Source of the DNA: Gracilaria gracilis
Taxonomy: Eukaryota > Rhodophyta > Florideophyceae > Gracilariales > Gracilariaceae
Direction: 5' to 3'
Assembly: GCA_030374805.1 (NCBI GenBank)
Contig: JARGSG010000202.1
Location: forward strand, 372,001-436,000
DNA: 64,000 nt
Shown here: one piece after another, positions 9,186-19,956 of the stretch
How the letters are laid out: each line of letters begins with the position of its first letter
Numbering within the stretch: the stretch's first letter is position 1
Made by a program: the position numbers and the translations under genes
Notes under the pieces: model-generated
What the model was told of the DNA's origin: nothing
The model's database searches: none
Seen by the model: only the letters and a program-made list of their open reading frames with translations

Positions 9186-10380
9186 ACACTTGCGCTCCGC
9201 GCTCGGAGCGCCGCGTAGTGTCGTCAAGTCGCTACGCGTCTGTACGCATGGTTGAGAGGACGCCATAGTGTCCGTTCGGAAATTTTGTCCGGAAAGGGCG
9301 GGGCGAAGCCATGCCAAAATTTCCAGAGCGGGAGCGACGAAAAGGGCCTTTAGTACGCGTGGTAAAGATCCAAGCCGAGCGGAGCGAAACGCACTGGTGC
9401 GCGAATGGGGGATCGAAGCCACCCGAGGCGTAATCCGGGGTGGGCGCAACCGTTATACCTGTGCAGACCGTAAGCACTCGTTCGAGTACCGTCAACGTGC
9501 TCGGCCCCGCGTACGTTCAAGTCCGATCGGAAATGTGAATCTCGTCCTGTAGGGCATCCGCGACGGTCGCCACACGGAGCGTGTCCGGCAGGACTTCGAA
9601 GTCGTCAGCCCCGCCTACCGCGAGGTCTGCACTTGGTGTCATCCGTTCGGTAACACGCAGCACGCGTGCGTGGAGTCCGTACGGGTTACGGGAAGCCACA
9701 GCGTCCGCTTTCGGAAAATTTGCCCAGGGTGGGCGGGGCGAAGCCATGCCCGATTTCCCTAAGTGGGGGAGACACCATATGGACTGAACCGTTGGGGACG
9801 TTTGCCGTGTTACGTACGAGTGGGCGTGAAGACGGGTACTGACGATAGCGAAGGCGTACGTGTATCCGTGTCTTTCCGTGCGGTTCGTCTCGAAGGAGAA
9901 CGCCCGATGGGGATCCAATCGGTACACCCGGCATGTCTCGATGGAGGGCGTCTGGCGGGTACGCGTATTGGCGCGCGCCGCACGTATCGATGGAGAGCGT
10001 ACGGCGGATGATCCCTTAGCGGTCGAACGCGTGTCCGTGCGGGTACGCCGTGTCCGAAGCGGTGGTCCTCTTTCGTAAATGGGCTGGCGGTCGAAAGACC
10101 GTCAGTGCTCATTGTGACCGTACGGGCGAGCGACCGTACGAATTGGACGCGATGCGACGTCGCGACGAAGCGAGTGTATAGTGTATCTCCTGTGCAGTGG
10201 GTGGCGGAACGTCAGCTCCTGATCGTCCAATAAAAATAAATTGGTCAGCACTGACATTTCGTCCGCGCGGTGCCTGTATGATGACATAGTCGTCGTGGCG
10301 ATTCCAAACAGTCGGTAATACCTCAAGTACCACGTTGTCGTGTTCACCTCCCCCTATAAGAGCGCCAGCCAAGCGGTGAC
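9186..10380 (+). promoter_or_regulatory. Leader/promoter region of the E2 antisense gene
   Basis: This 1.2-kb GC-rich non-coding stretch lies between the polypurine tract and the antisense ATG. It contains nine CCGNNCGG sites (for example 9272, 9643, 9677, 10118). A diverged repeat pair near 9270-9320 and 9702-9758 shares the exact 20-mer gggcggggcgaagccatgcc at 9296 and 9731. A TATA-like TATAAG at 10355-10360 lies only 20-25 bases before the ATG, which would leave almost no 5' leader, so transcription may begin further upstream. No protein gene is supported here. A promoter role is inferred. Confidence 0.45.
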
Positions 10381-11661
10381 ATGCCCGAGTCGGTTCACTC
10401 CGTATCCAACCCTACGCCCGCAATGGCGCCGACTCCGAGCGGCTCTGGTACACCGTCGACACCTTTCCGTTCGGTCCCGTTACCTGGTCAGAAGTATGAC
10501 CATCGCTTCCGTCGCGGTCTTACCGCTCCTCGCCGGAGGAGGGAGGTCCCGCTATCCGTCACGGAATACGTCCAGAAGGGATTCTTCGACGGCGAGCGCT
10601 TCGCGTCGATTCCGACGGCGCTACCGATGCGGGATATGGCGATCCGCAATCCGAAACGGACAAGCATCGAAGCTTGGCAAGCCCGGTGGAACCACCTGCC
10701 TGGTGTGACCGGACGGAAGAGTGAAGAGACCTACGGGTGGAGTGACATGTTATACCTGCGCTGTCCGGAGGAGAAGACCTATCAGGAGGCGTTGCAGCGT
10801 TTGTTCCACCGCTGCTCATCCGATTCGGGCTTTCCCGAGAAGGACATGAATCCGCTTGGGTTGGTGATGTTCGAACCGCCGTATGACAAGTTGTACTGGC
10901 TGGACCGTCAACGGTGGGGAATTAATACCGCAACGGAGGCGGGAATCCGAGCGTCCCATGGGTTCCTGTACAGTTGGCACAACGTCGAGTTCTTTGACGT
11001 CCCTGTTCATCGCCGATCGGACTTCTATTGCTCCACAAACGAAGTGTGGACCAGCCTCGATGTGTCCCGCAACCTATCCGTACCGACTCCGTCCGTGTTG
11101 GCTTACCATTCGGAAGAGCTCCTCAAAGGTTCACCCATTCAGGGTGTTGTCCGTCAGGTCGTATATGCCGAGTGGGCAGTGTTTGCCTTTATAGCGTTCC
11201 TCCAGGCGGCCCACGAAGGTATCGAGGTCTTCACCCGTGCGAGAGACGAGCGTCTGTACCACAAGGACGGCCAAACCAAGTACGGGCGGTTGTTTCGGAT
11301 GCCGTACAAACTGGTATGTATCCTGGCCGAGATGGGACTCCCGAACGTTCTCCGCGGCACCGTGTTTCCATCGCAAGTCGGTGAGAAACTGTTACAGTAC
11401 TCGTTGGAGACCGATTGGGACAACACTCCGGGGTTCCTGTGGTACGACTACTACTCCGATACGTTCCCGGCGATGCCCTCGACCGGATCGGTCGCGACGC
11501 CGATCACTCGTGTCCTGAAGGGTCCGGAGAGTCTCCCCCCCTGGCCCTTCAAAACCGTTCCGGACTTCTTCCCGCATGGGTTCATGGCGCAGGACTTCGA
11601 AGACGTGGCGCCACTGCCGACTCCAATGGTGACACCCGTTGAGGCGAAGACCGTTGTGTAG
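10381..11661 (+). CDS. Antisense gene of E2, N-terminal 426 codons up to an in-frame TAG
   Basis: Begins with a true ATG and runs opposite to gag-pol. It is homologous to 2-1180 of E1: WHNVEF near residue 201, VPTPSVLAYH near 237, EWAVFAFIAFL near 264, LRGTVF near 322 and TPGFLWYDY near 348 have clear counterparts. The N-terminal 180 residues, missing in E1 because of the window edge, start with a Pro/Ser/Thr-rich tail and then a basic stretch. The TAG at 11659-11661 is the only stop in a frame that otherwise continues to 12615. The E1 copy reads through the equivalent region, so the TAG is most likely a point mutation, though readthrough cannot be excluded. No known family is recognised. CCGNNCGG sites at 10467, 10709 and 11013 lie inside. 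Confidence 0.8.
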   Translation: MPESVHSVSNPTPAMAPTPSGSGTPSTPFRSVPLPGQKYDHRFRRGLTAPRRRREVPLSVTEYVQKGFFDGERFASIPTALPMRDMAIRNPKRTSIEAWQARWNHLPGVTGRKSEETYGWSDMLYLRCPEEKTYQEALQRLFHRCSSDSGFPEKDMNPLGLVMFEPPYDKLYWLDRQRWGINTATEAGIRASHGFLYSWHNVEFFDVPVHRRSDFYCSTNEVWTSLDVSRNLSVPTPSVLAYHSEELLKGSPIQGVVRQVVYAEWAVFAFIAFLQAAHEGIEVFTRARDERLYHKDGQTKYGRLFRMPYKLVCILAEMGLPNVLRGTVFPSQVGEKLLQYSLETDWDNTPGFLWYDYYSDTFPAMPSTGSVATPITRVLKGPESLPPWPFKTVPDFFPHGFMAQDFEDVAPLPTPMVTPVEAKTVV

Positions 11662-12615
11662 GCAGGAGTACAGGCAGGATCCGGTCGGCAGTCTTGGGAC
11701 AAATCCGGTTTCGCCACTGAGGACAGCGCCAGCCCGCATTCGGACGGTGATACGCACAAGGCCTTCATGGCTCCCCGTGCGGCTTGTATTCTGTTCAGCG
11801 AAGAGGAACCTGCGACGCTTGACGACGCCCTGTTGGCGGCCCGAGCATGGATGCGCCGTGCGGTCAACGCCGAGACTGCTCTCTGTGAGCAGGCTCAGGA
11901 GCAGCTTAACCTGCTCGGTTACCTCCGGGCCCACTCCTTGTTGGTCCTCGCCTCTTACGAGAAGTCCGTGACGGCTGGTATGGGTATGGCGCCCGGTGTG
12001 GATGGGACGCCGATGTCGACGTTCGCGCCGCCGTTAGAGGAGCTGGTGACCAAATCCTATGAGGGCATTGCGCAACAGGTCGATGTGAAGCGCATCGTCG
12101 ATCATATCATGAAGAACATGCGCCTGGCGGCGGAGTTCTTCTTCAAGGGTGTCGAGCTGGTTGTGCCCTATATTCCGCCCGGTGAAGAGCCTGAAGGTGA
12201 AGGCCAGTTCGGTGACGGTGCAGGGCCGAGCGGTACGAACGCTGCTCCCGAAGGGGAGACTCCGCAAGAGGAGGTAACCCCTGCGGTCCAGGATGTTCCC
12301 ATGCCGTCTCCGAGCGGAGACCAGGAGGAAACGGAGACCTTCACGGTTGAGGAGGACTTCATAGAGCCGGCGCCTGCACCCGCAAGCCAATCGGGCAATA
12401 AGTCGGGTGGGAAGAAGAAGGTCGTGGCCACTTCGCCGTGGCCTGGGGCCGCCTTGGCGTTCCAGCCGACAAAGACCGGTTCGAGTTCGCGTGGTGGTTC
12501 CGCTGCGGGCCGTGGTACCTCTCCGTGGGGTACCAGTGGGCGTGGTATTACGAAGCCCGGTTGGAAGAAGACTACTTCATTGACCGTGCGTACTCGTAGC
12601 TTTCTTTTCTCCTAA
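11662..12615 (+). CDS. C-terminal part of the E2 antisense gene, same frame after the TAG
   Basis: In the same frame as 10381-11661 there are no further stops until TAA at 12613-12615. The first ATG after the TAG is 11767. Residues TLDDALLAARAWMRRA (from about 11818) align with the C-terminal helix of the E1 protein (DLQDLLKRARSWARRA), tying the two pieces to one gene of about 744 codons. After a helical segment the chain becomes acidic and Pro-rich (12180-12390), then Gly/Ser/Arg-rich with RGG-like motifs and basic residues near the end, which would suit nucleic-acid binding. E1 stops about where this tail begins, so the tail is not conserved there. Confidence 0.7.
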   Translation, partial: AGVQAGSGRQSWDKSGFATEDSASPHSDGDTHKAFMAPRAACILFSEEEPATLDDALLAARAWMRRAVNAETALCEQAQEQLNLLGYLRAHSLLVLASYEKSVTAGMGMAPGVDGTPMSTFAPPLEELVTKSYEGIAQQVDVKRIVDHIMKNMRLAAEFFFKGVELVVPYIPPGEEPEGEGQFGDGAGPSGTNAAPEGETPQEEVTPAVQDVPMPSPSGDQEETETFTVEEDFIEPAPAPASQSGNKSGGKKKVVATSPWPGAALAFQPTKTGSSSRGGSAAGRGTSPWGTSGRGITKPGWKKTTSLTVRTRSFLFS

Positions 12616-12857
12616 GTAAACTTGTGATTGTTTGTGATGACCTGTGGGCCAATAGCATGTCTTTCTGCGTGTGCCATTGTCGAAAAAGGCGGCGTTTTGT
12701 AAAAATCGGAAAGTAATTGACCAATAGACGTACGTTGGTGGCGGTTTGCCGCCCAATGATAACGTAGTGGCGGTGCCTTTTGGTGTCCCGTGACGGTTCA
12801 CCGCTTGCGAGCCAGTACGAACGATCTCGGATCTCGGATCCGCCCCTTTCCCCCTCC

Positions 12858-15800
12858 TTAAGGTGTCGCCGTTACCGAAGGGTTTCGGCGACGCCAATAG
12901 CGGGCGATAAAGTGCTGGGGGATGTGTTCCGGCGGTTCGAAGGTATCCTGATCGGTGCGGTACCCGTGCCATCGTACGCGGTATTCCTGTCCGTTCGGGG
13001 TGTCGCGATGGTCGACGACTCGTTCCACCACGCTCGGAACTGTTCCGGGCGGTGGAGTGGGCTGGTCGTCGACTGGTTCGTCCGCATACGGTCCCTCAGG
13101 GTCAGCAGCTACTGTGCCGCGTGTCCGTTCGGAAGTGACCGGTGTGGTTGTTGGCCGTGCGTTTGGGGCTTTTGTGACTCTTTCAATACTGACGGTGTTG
13201 TGAATACCGTCTTGGTTCAGAGTGACAGTGGCGTGCGTTACGAATACGACCTTAAACGGGCCAACAGTCTTCGGTAAGAGTTTCCAATACGTACGTTCCT
13301 GATCCGTAAGGTCCTCCTCTGCGTTCTTATAGTCCGGTCGGGCAACAAACACCTCTTCCCCAGGGGTGAAGCTTGGCGTGTACCGTACGGATTTATCAAA
13401 GTTTTCCTTATAGCGCTGTTGGGCACGGGTCAACTTTGTCCGAGCGGTCTGCAGCGTGGCTTGTAGGAGCTTGAGCGTGTAACGTTTTAACCGAGCGGCA
13501 GTGGGCTGTGTAGGCGTCGTTGGGTCCAGTGACGTACTGGGCTCATCGAGCAGAACGCTTGGGGGTTTACGCGTTAGCGCAACGTCGAACGGTGCGGCAC
13601 CGAAAGATCGATGGATCTGTAGGTTGTAACCGTACGTAAGAGGTTGCACATACGCGTGCCAAGTGTTCTGATGGTCCGCTACGTAGTAGCGTAACCTCTC
13701 CACGAGTGTTTTGTTAAACCGTTCGGCCTGACCATTTGTTTGCGGGTGGTACGCGGTCGTTAGTACGTGTTTGGTTCCCAAAGCGGTACATACAGTCTCA
13801 AAGAACTTAGAGAAATATTGAGTTCCGTTATCGGTTAGCAAGTAGTTTGGTATTCCGTACGGATAAACTCAGTTCTCCAGGAAGGCCTTCGCCACTACAG
13901 GAGCTGTGGTTGACCGCAGAGGTATAGAGCGAGCTATCTTGCTAAACCGATCGGTAATAACCAGTATGTACTGGTAACCGTTTACGGACTTCGTGAATGG
14001 GCCGACGATGTCCATCGCGACGAATTCTAGCGGGCCGGCGGCGGGGAACAGCGTCAGCAGCTTCTGCGACCTGAAGTGTGTTCCCTTCGTCGCCGGGCAG
14101 GTGCGACAGTCCCGTACGGTCTGGAATACATCGTTGGCCATATGTGGCCAGCAGAAGTCTCGACGGAGACTTTCATACATCCGAGTGGAGCCCCGATGGC
14201 CAACTAGACTGGGGTAGTGTGCCAAGTAGAGGACGCGTGCCTGCAGTGATGCAGATACGACCTTCTGGATGGCGCCGTCCAGTGGGGCTTTGCGCACGAT
14301 AAGTCCGTTTCGGTCAATGTCGAACAGAGTGACACCGTTGCCGATGTCTTTCCGTACGGACTCACAGAAAGGGTCATCTGCTTGAGCTCGTACCAGCTCT
14401 TCGACCGTGACCGGAACGATATTGGTTTCCTCCGAGGTGACAGCGAGCACCTCGGGGATACCAGCAGATTTCCGTTCGGGAGTTGGCCAGTCGACGCAGA
14501 CGTCGCTGTACTCATCACCGTTAACGGTAATGTTTGTGATAAAGTGGCCATCGTCCGTACGGTCATTCACTGGCAAGCAGGGGACCTCTTCGTCCAATGG
14601 GGCATCGTCTTCGCCATCCGTCCGGATCCGAGAAAGGGCATCAGCCGCTTGGTGCTTGATACCCGGACGGTGGACGACATCGAATTCATACTCCATTAGA
14701 CGCAACCGCCACCTGGCCAATCGTCCTGACGCGTCCGCAAGGTTCAGTATCCACCTCAAGGAGTGGTGGTCCGTTCGGACAGTGAACCTCTGACCTCCCA
14801 GGTACGGACGGAGGTGCAGTACGGCCCAGACGACCGCAAGGCATTCCCGTTCGGTAGTCGAGTATTGCCGTTCGGTCTTGGACAGAGAGCGGCTCCAGTA
14901 ACCGATCGGTAGTAAGCCTCCGTCCGGTTGCTTCTGTAACAGGGTGCATCGTACCTGTCGGTCGCATGCGTCTGTATCCAGAACGTACGGGTACCCTTGA
15001 CGGGGGATGGCCAAAATGGGCGGGCGTATCAGTCTCTGACGTAATCGTCAAAGGCTTCGTATTCCGTATCGGGCAATGTCTCAAACTTCGTGGGTTGCCC
15101 CTTCTCCAACTTGCGGTTCAATGGAGCCGCAATTTGGGCGAAGTTTGCGACAAACCGACGGAAAACGTTACAGAGCCCCAAGAACGATCGGAGCTCCGTC
15201 TGGGTCGTAGGCGGTTTAGCCTGCTTGATAGCATTCTGTGTCTTGAGAGACACTTGAAGCTTTCCCGGTCGGATTACGTGGCCTAGATAGTCCACCGTGC
15301 CACTGAAAAAGTGGCACTTGTACAGTCGGAGAGTAACACCAGCTGAACGGAGAATATGCAGTATGGTCCGCACATGGTCATAATGCTCTTCAACTGTCCG
15401 GGAATAGATGATTACGTCATCGAGATACACCAGTGCGTACTGCCACTTCACCCGTGATAGGATGATATCGAGAGCACGCTGGAAAGTAGCTGGTGCGTTC
15501 TTGAGTCCGAACGGCATTCTCCGATAACGGTACAGTCCCATATGCGACGTAAACGTCGTTTTGGCTCGGTCGGATTCATCCATTTCGGTCTGCCAATAAC
15601 CACTGTTGGCGTCCAAAGTGGAGAAGATTTGTGCATCTCCAAGAGAGTCGATGCACTCGTCCACTCGGGGTAGTGGGTATGTGTCCCGTACGGTCGTAGC
15701 GTTCAAACGGCGGTAGTCGACGCAGAAGCGAATGCTTCCGTCTTTCTTGAGCGCGAATACGACCGGGCTGGCCCATTCTGCCGATGACGGTTCTATGATA

Positions 15801-16840
15801 CCAGCAGCGAGCTGCTTTGTCACCTCCTTACGTTCGAGTTCTCTCCGAGCGGGTCCGGCACGGTACGGCATCTGGAATATGGGCCTCGAGCCTGGTTCCA
15901 GAAGGATGCGGTGCTTCGCTGCCGCAATCGTTCCAAGATGGCCGTCCCACATGTCCGCAAATGGTCGAAGTAGCTCAATGACTTTGTCCCGTTCGGTAAC
16001 ATACTCAGGACTGATCTGTACCTTGCTGGTCCAATCGTTCTCATCTTTCCGTACGGTGTCTTGCTCCTGTTCGGTATTATTACCCGAAATCGGAATGTGT
16101 TCGCCCTCCTTGGGCTCGTCGCTCCGCGACGATGGTTGCGGAGTTATGAGCGCTACAGGAGATGGAAGAGCAAGTCCGATAACGGTGTTCCTGTGTAGTC
16201 GAACCAAGCGGTCAGAAAAGTTGGCCACGCGAACGAGAAAGGGTACGTCCGGTCGGAGCTCTATAACTCCACCCGCAAGGAGTGTGAGTTCAAGCGTGGA
16301 TCCCCTTCGGTGATGAGAGTGTAGAAAGACCAAGCCGGACGTTTTGGTGGTTACCAAGACGTTTGTTTCCGACATTGGGGGTAGAACAACCGGACGGGCA
16401 ACGTGTATCTTATTAGATGGAGTTTCCCGTTCGGGTTCTGGTTCAGGCGTGGAAGGTGCATTTGGTCCGTAGGCGGAAGAATGTATAGACACCGGTTTGG
16501 AGTGTCGTAGGAGTATTGTCCGTTTCGGTGGTAGTATTGCCAAGACGTACTTGTCAATAAAAGAAGTACCGAGTAGTACGCTGGTGGAGAGGTTAGAAAC
16601 CACCAGGAACTGTACTCGTACATTGAGGTCACCGATTCGGACCATAAGGGGAAGAACTCTCACAACGTCCATTCGGTTCTTCGACGCGTCCGTAATTCGG
16701 GGTCTTACGTCCGGTCGGAGTTTTGAGCGCCAATTCGGAGGGAGATGGCGTTCGTGAACCAGACAGGGTCCGGCTCCAGTATCAAGAACTCCCGTTAACG
16801 GATACATCAGTGCCGTGTTGAGGCCAACCGACACGTGCAA
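12858..16840 (-). pseudogene. pol: Pol polyprotein of E2 with two lesions
   Basis: Three minus-strand segments make one pol homologous to E1. Segment 16840-15029 holds the protease (LDTGAG, LLGTSF) and RT (LDANSGYWQ, YLDD). The frame then shifts at about 15030 through what looks like loss of one base. Segment 15014-13869 holds RNase H (LDTDAC, RTDHHSLRW), the integrase HHCC finger and the first catalytic Asp (FVAMDIVG). An in-frame TGA at 13871-13869 sits exactly where E1 and E3 have Trp before the YPYG block. Segment 13841-12858 holds the rest of the integrase (LLTDNG, NGQAERFN) and a chromodomain (YRVRWHGY). The frame is offset by -1 from gag, as in E1. A few point changes separate it from an intact gene. 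Confidence 0.9.
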
Positions 16841-17067
16841 CTTGTAGTTCGCGCTAGAAAAGTGGACTGTTCCGGTTTCAATGTCCGTATCGGTCAGGTC
16901 ACATGTCAGGACAGGGGACTCCCCTCGGATGGAGTCCGTTCGGTCTGTCGCTGACGGGGCGAGGCTAGGCCTCTGTGGAGGAGGCGATGCCTCTACGCTT
17001 CCTCCCGGTCGTTTTCCTGGTGGGGAGCAGGCTCCTCGACCAGCATGACGGCCTGTGTCGGTCTTGG

Positions 17068-19194
17068 TTAGTACGTCTGGCGCGGCTGTCGGCCCTGGCG
17101 ATATCCTACATTGTCCTTCGGGGTATCAGTTTTCCGTCCGGTCTGGTAGGCACTGTAATAGCCTTCCTCGCGGCGTTGCTGATAATTAGCCTCCCGTATG
17201 GCCAGCAGCTTCTCCTTTAGGTTCGGGGGGAGCAACTGACAGCAGTTGGGCTCCCGCGAAAGGCAAATCCGACACGGTGTAACTGGTGCCTGCCCCTGGG
17301 GTTGCTGTACCCTGGAGCTGGCAGGACTGGGATAAGACCGAACGGACTGAGCCGGCGTTGAAGCCGAGGGCGTAGTGGGAGGCGAGGGCATGGAAGACGC
17401 GCGGGATACCGCGAGGACATGTTCCTCGTCTTCATCCGATACGGAATAGATCGATTCCGACGGGGTATCGATACTGTGAACCTTCCGGGCGGTACGAGGG
17501 GACTCTTTCCGAGCGGTTGGCTTTTGAGTATCGACCCGAACGGACTGTCTACGTGAGGCACGATGGGTGTCTCCGTACGATTCTGCGTAACGGGCAAGTG
17601 CATCGTATCCGATATTGGGATGCGAGGTGAGGTGATTCCTCACCTTTGACCGTATGGCGGCAAGGAGACCTTCGAAGAAGATTCCCTTCAAATTCCGATC
17701 GGTAAAGACATTTCCGCAACGGAGGGCTTTCGTCCAGAGCTTCTGGGCGAATTCCGTTTCGGACATGCCTGACGCTTGGCGGTAGAGGGTGACCTCTGCG
17801 GCCGCGTCGGCAATGATCTCATCCGTTGCGTACGTGGTCAACAGAAAGTTGACTACCTCTTCGTACGTATGGAGAGACTCATCCCGAGTACAGTCAACAG
17901 CGCCAGACTCACCTTCGAGCCGAGACTGAACCAGAGCGTGCGCCGGTCCGGTCAGGTAAAACTGGAAACACCAGAGGGCTGCCCCCTCAGTGAGTCCGTT
18001 ATGGTTGCAAGCGGTTTTAAACCGCTGCAAGAAATTGAGCACTGATATCGGATCCGTCCCGGAAAAGGAATGACCCTTCATCTGGGCCTTCAATTTCTTT
18101 TGGTAGCGCGCAATCTTGCACGCCACCCGCGAATTGTACGTCTGGCTCCTCCTGAGCAACCTGTACGTACGGTAGTCCACCACTTTGGCGAACTTCTCGT
18201 TCAAGGGCCTGATGCGTTTTAGCATCAACCTGTCCGAACGAGAACGATACCGATCGGACTTCCCCCTCCGTCGAGGGCTGCGGGAGTGTCAGTCGACTTC
18301 CGAATCCGTGCGGTCGTCATCCGACGATGACTCCGAAGAGTCCGAGTCCGTCCTGGCTGATCGTCGCCTTTTCTGGCGGCGACGGTCTTTCCGTTTACGG
18401 GGCGCGTCATCCGAATCGGAACTTCCGCTCGGTCTACCGCCTCTGCGGCGGCGATTCCTCCTCTCGTCGGAGAAATCTCCTGAGCTTCCGTTCGGATCAT
18501 CCTGCGGGCTGACTGGCGGGAGGTACACTCAGGTCGGACCCGTCGTTGAGCCCTTCTTCAGCTCCGGTCGGTGTTGCCTCTCGCCGCTAACGGGTGCATG
18601 GCCCGTACGGTCAATAAAAGATTTGGGTGGGTGAGTCGGTAGCTGAGCTACCAGTGCGGCCAGTGTCCTGTTCAGAGCTGACGTAGCAGGTTCCGAACGG
18701 TCTGTCTTCAGGATATTCCTGACCATATCGTGTACGATCGGTGGGATATCCTGGTGCAGAAGCGCCGGGATTCGGTCCTTGAGGTACGTCTCCACTGCCA
18801 TGGGGACGTGGACCTCAATTTCCGTTCGGAGACTCTGCAGGGCGTAGGGAGCCGTCCCTGCCCAGAGTTCCCGTGCGGTAGTCCGTTCGGTAAGGAGCGG
18901 CGGCGCGGGGCCAGCTTCGCCCCTCGGCGTCTTCTCCGTTCCGGGAAAGGGGACGAGCGCAATTGCCTCGTCCTCGTTCCATTCGGACTTAGACCTATTA
19001 CGTGCGGAACCGTCTAGGACAATCCGTTCGGGCTCCTGTGAAGGCGTGACGTAGGCCGTCGCGTTACTTCGGGTGCTCCGGCGGCCAACCGAAGCGGCAT
19101 CCGAAGCAGCGCGAATTGCGAGTGGTACGGACTTTGCGGAGTCTTTTTCGACCAAAGACCCTTCACCCATTTCTCCGTGCGGACGATGACTCAT
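17068..19194 (-). CDS. gag: Gag polyprotein of E2 with two in-frame TGA codons
   Basis: One minus-strand frame from the ATG at 19194 to TAA at 17070-17068, broken by TGA at 18531-18529 and at 18291-18289 and by no frameshift. The N-terminal third has ELWAGTAPYALQSL, which aligns with the E1 N-terminal domain. A basic and Ser/Asp-rich stretch (18530-18240) follows, then the capsid-like core (VVDYRTYRL, DPISVLNFLQRF, NFLLTTYATD, RCGNVF, VRNHL) and a Cys-rich knuckle, CRICLSREPNCC, near 17265-17290. The core and knuckle are the best conserved parts among E1, E2 and E3. The stops do not coincide with the E1 stop, so they look like independent mutations. Confidence 0.85.
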
Positions 19195-19250
19195 ACTGTA
19201 CGTATTGGTTCCACGATCGGTTCTGCTGCTCCGTATGGTCTCGAATTCCA

Positions 19251-19270
19251 CTTCTAAGACGGGAGACTAA
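19251..19270 (-). other. Putative primer binding site of E2
   Basis: On the minus strand this reads TTAGTCTCCCGTCTTAGAAG directly after the LTR end. It is similar in position and sequence to the sites in E1 and E3. Confidence 0.55.
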
Positions 19271-19813
19271 TGTGGTATAATGCACAAAAAGGGAGAGAGT
19301 CCGAAGCGGTCTTGAGAGGGGAGCGGTGGTAGCGTACAGTCTTGTGACTGTAATTAATCCGAGCGGAGAGAAGGGGCGGAAGCACCGGGCGGTCGAGGGG
19401 AGAGTGGACGATTGATATCACCAGGCACGTACAGGAACGTGCGGAAGGGTACGAACGGTCTGATAAACCCAATAAAGCAGTAGCCGTGCGGTCTATCGTT
19501 AGTGCAAACTAGCGAAGAAGACGTTGGGCAGAAGATGCTTGTCGTTTACGATTGGCGCCTCGGGAGATCCGAACTACAACTAAATATCGGGTCTGGGCCC
19601 CATTACTAACTACTGTACGATTGGTCTAATTTGCACTATCACTACCAAGTCCGTACACGTGGCCAACTTGTACGCTGTGCCAACCCGTCCGGCACTTGAT
19701 CACCAAATCGTACACGTGGCGGTGCCACAGCACCAGCCCAACGTGCACTACCCCTCCGTACGTGAACGGCTGATCGGATACACCATGCACCAACTCGGGT
19801 CCACTATACTACA
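19271..19813 (-). repeat. 5' LTR of E2
   Basis: The ends are inverted: TGTGGTATAATG at 19271 and CACTATACTACA ending at 19813. Length 543 bp. It contains three CCGNNCGG sites (19359, 19385, 19484). Its U3 start (19733-19813) is nearly identical to 9093-9173 at the other end of E2. Confidence 0.75.
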
Positions 19814-19956
19814 TCCACTCACAGATTATGGGCCATACGTGAAGAAATCCCACCAACGACCGACACCAACCCACTGATACCACACAACACACATCTCCCA
19901 CACAACACACATTTCCCAAAAACACATTTCCCACGCAAACAAAGCACAAACACACA

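Larger units (their letters stand above)
9272..19491. repeat. Dispersed inverted-repeat motif CCG-NN-CGG saturating E2
   Basis: By eye I find about 68 exact CCGNNCGG sites between 9272 and 19491: 9 in the leader, 8 in the antisense gene and about 51 in pol, gag and LTR. Examples: 12991, 13125, 13383, 13719, 14352, 14771, 14847, 14868, 15686, 16049, 16935, 18488, 18603, 18883, 19024. Common cores are TT, TA, TG, AG and GT, often flanked as TCCGTNCGGT. About 15 more have a three-base core. E1 has only 2 (2772, 5295). The sites fall in all reading phases and in non-coding DNA, so codon usage does not explain them. Confidence 0.85.
9091..19813 (-). mobile_element. Ty3/gypsy chromodomain LTR retrotransposon E2
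   Basis: On the minus strand: 5' LTR (19813-19271), primer site (19270-19251), gag (19194-17068), pol (about 16840-12858), antisense gene (12615-10381 on plus), a 1.2-kb leader of that gene, polypurine tract (9185-9174) and a 3' LTR hybrid with E1. Lesions are few: two in-frame TGA in gag, one single-base deletion near 15030, one TGA at 13871-13869 in pol, and one TAG in the antisense gene. The whole element is studded with CCGNNCGG. It is clearly related to E1 at protein level but diverged at DNA level. Confidence 0.88.

Noticed and set aside
13869..13871. TGA read as tryptophan, as in an alternative genetic code
   Set aside because: TGG is used throughout intact pol of E1, and the E1 gag TGA falls on an Asn/Arg position, so mutation is simpler.
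19840..19885. A sequence resembling the complement of a Met-tRNA primer site before the copia gag
   Set aside because: It is on the wrong strand for a plus-strand element, so probably chance.
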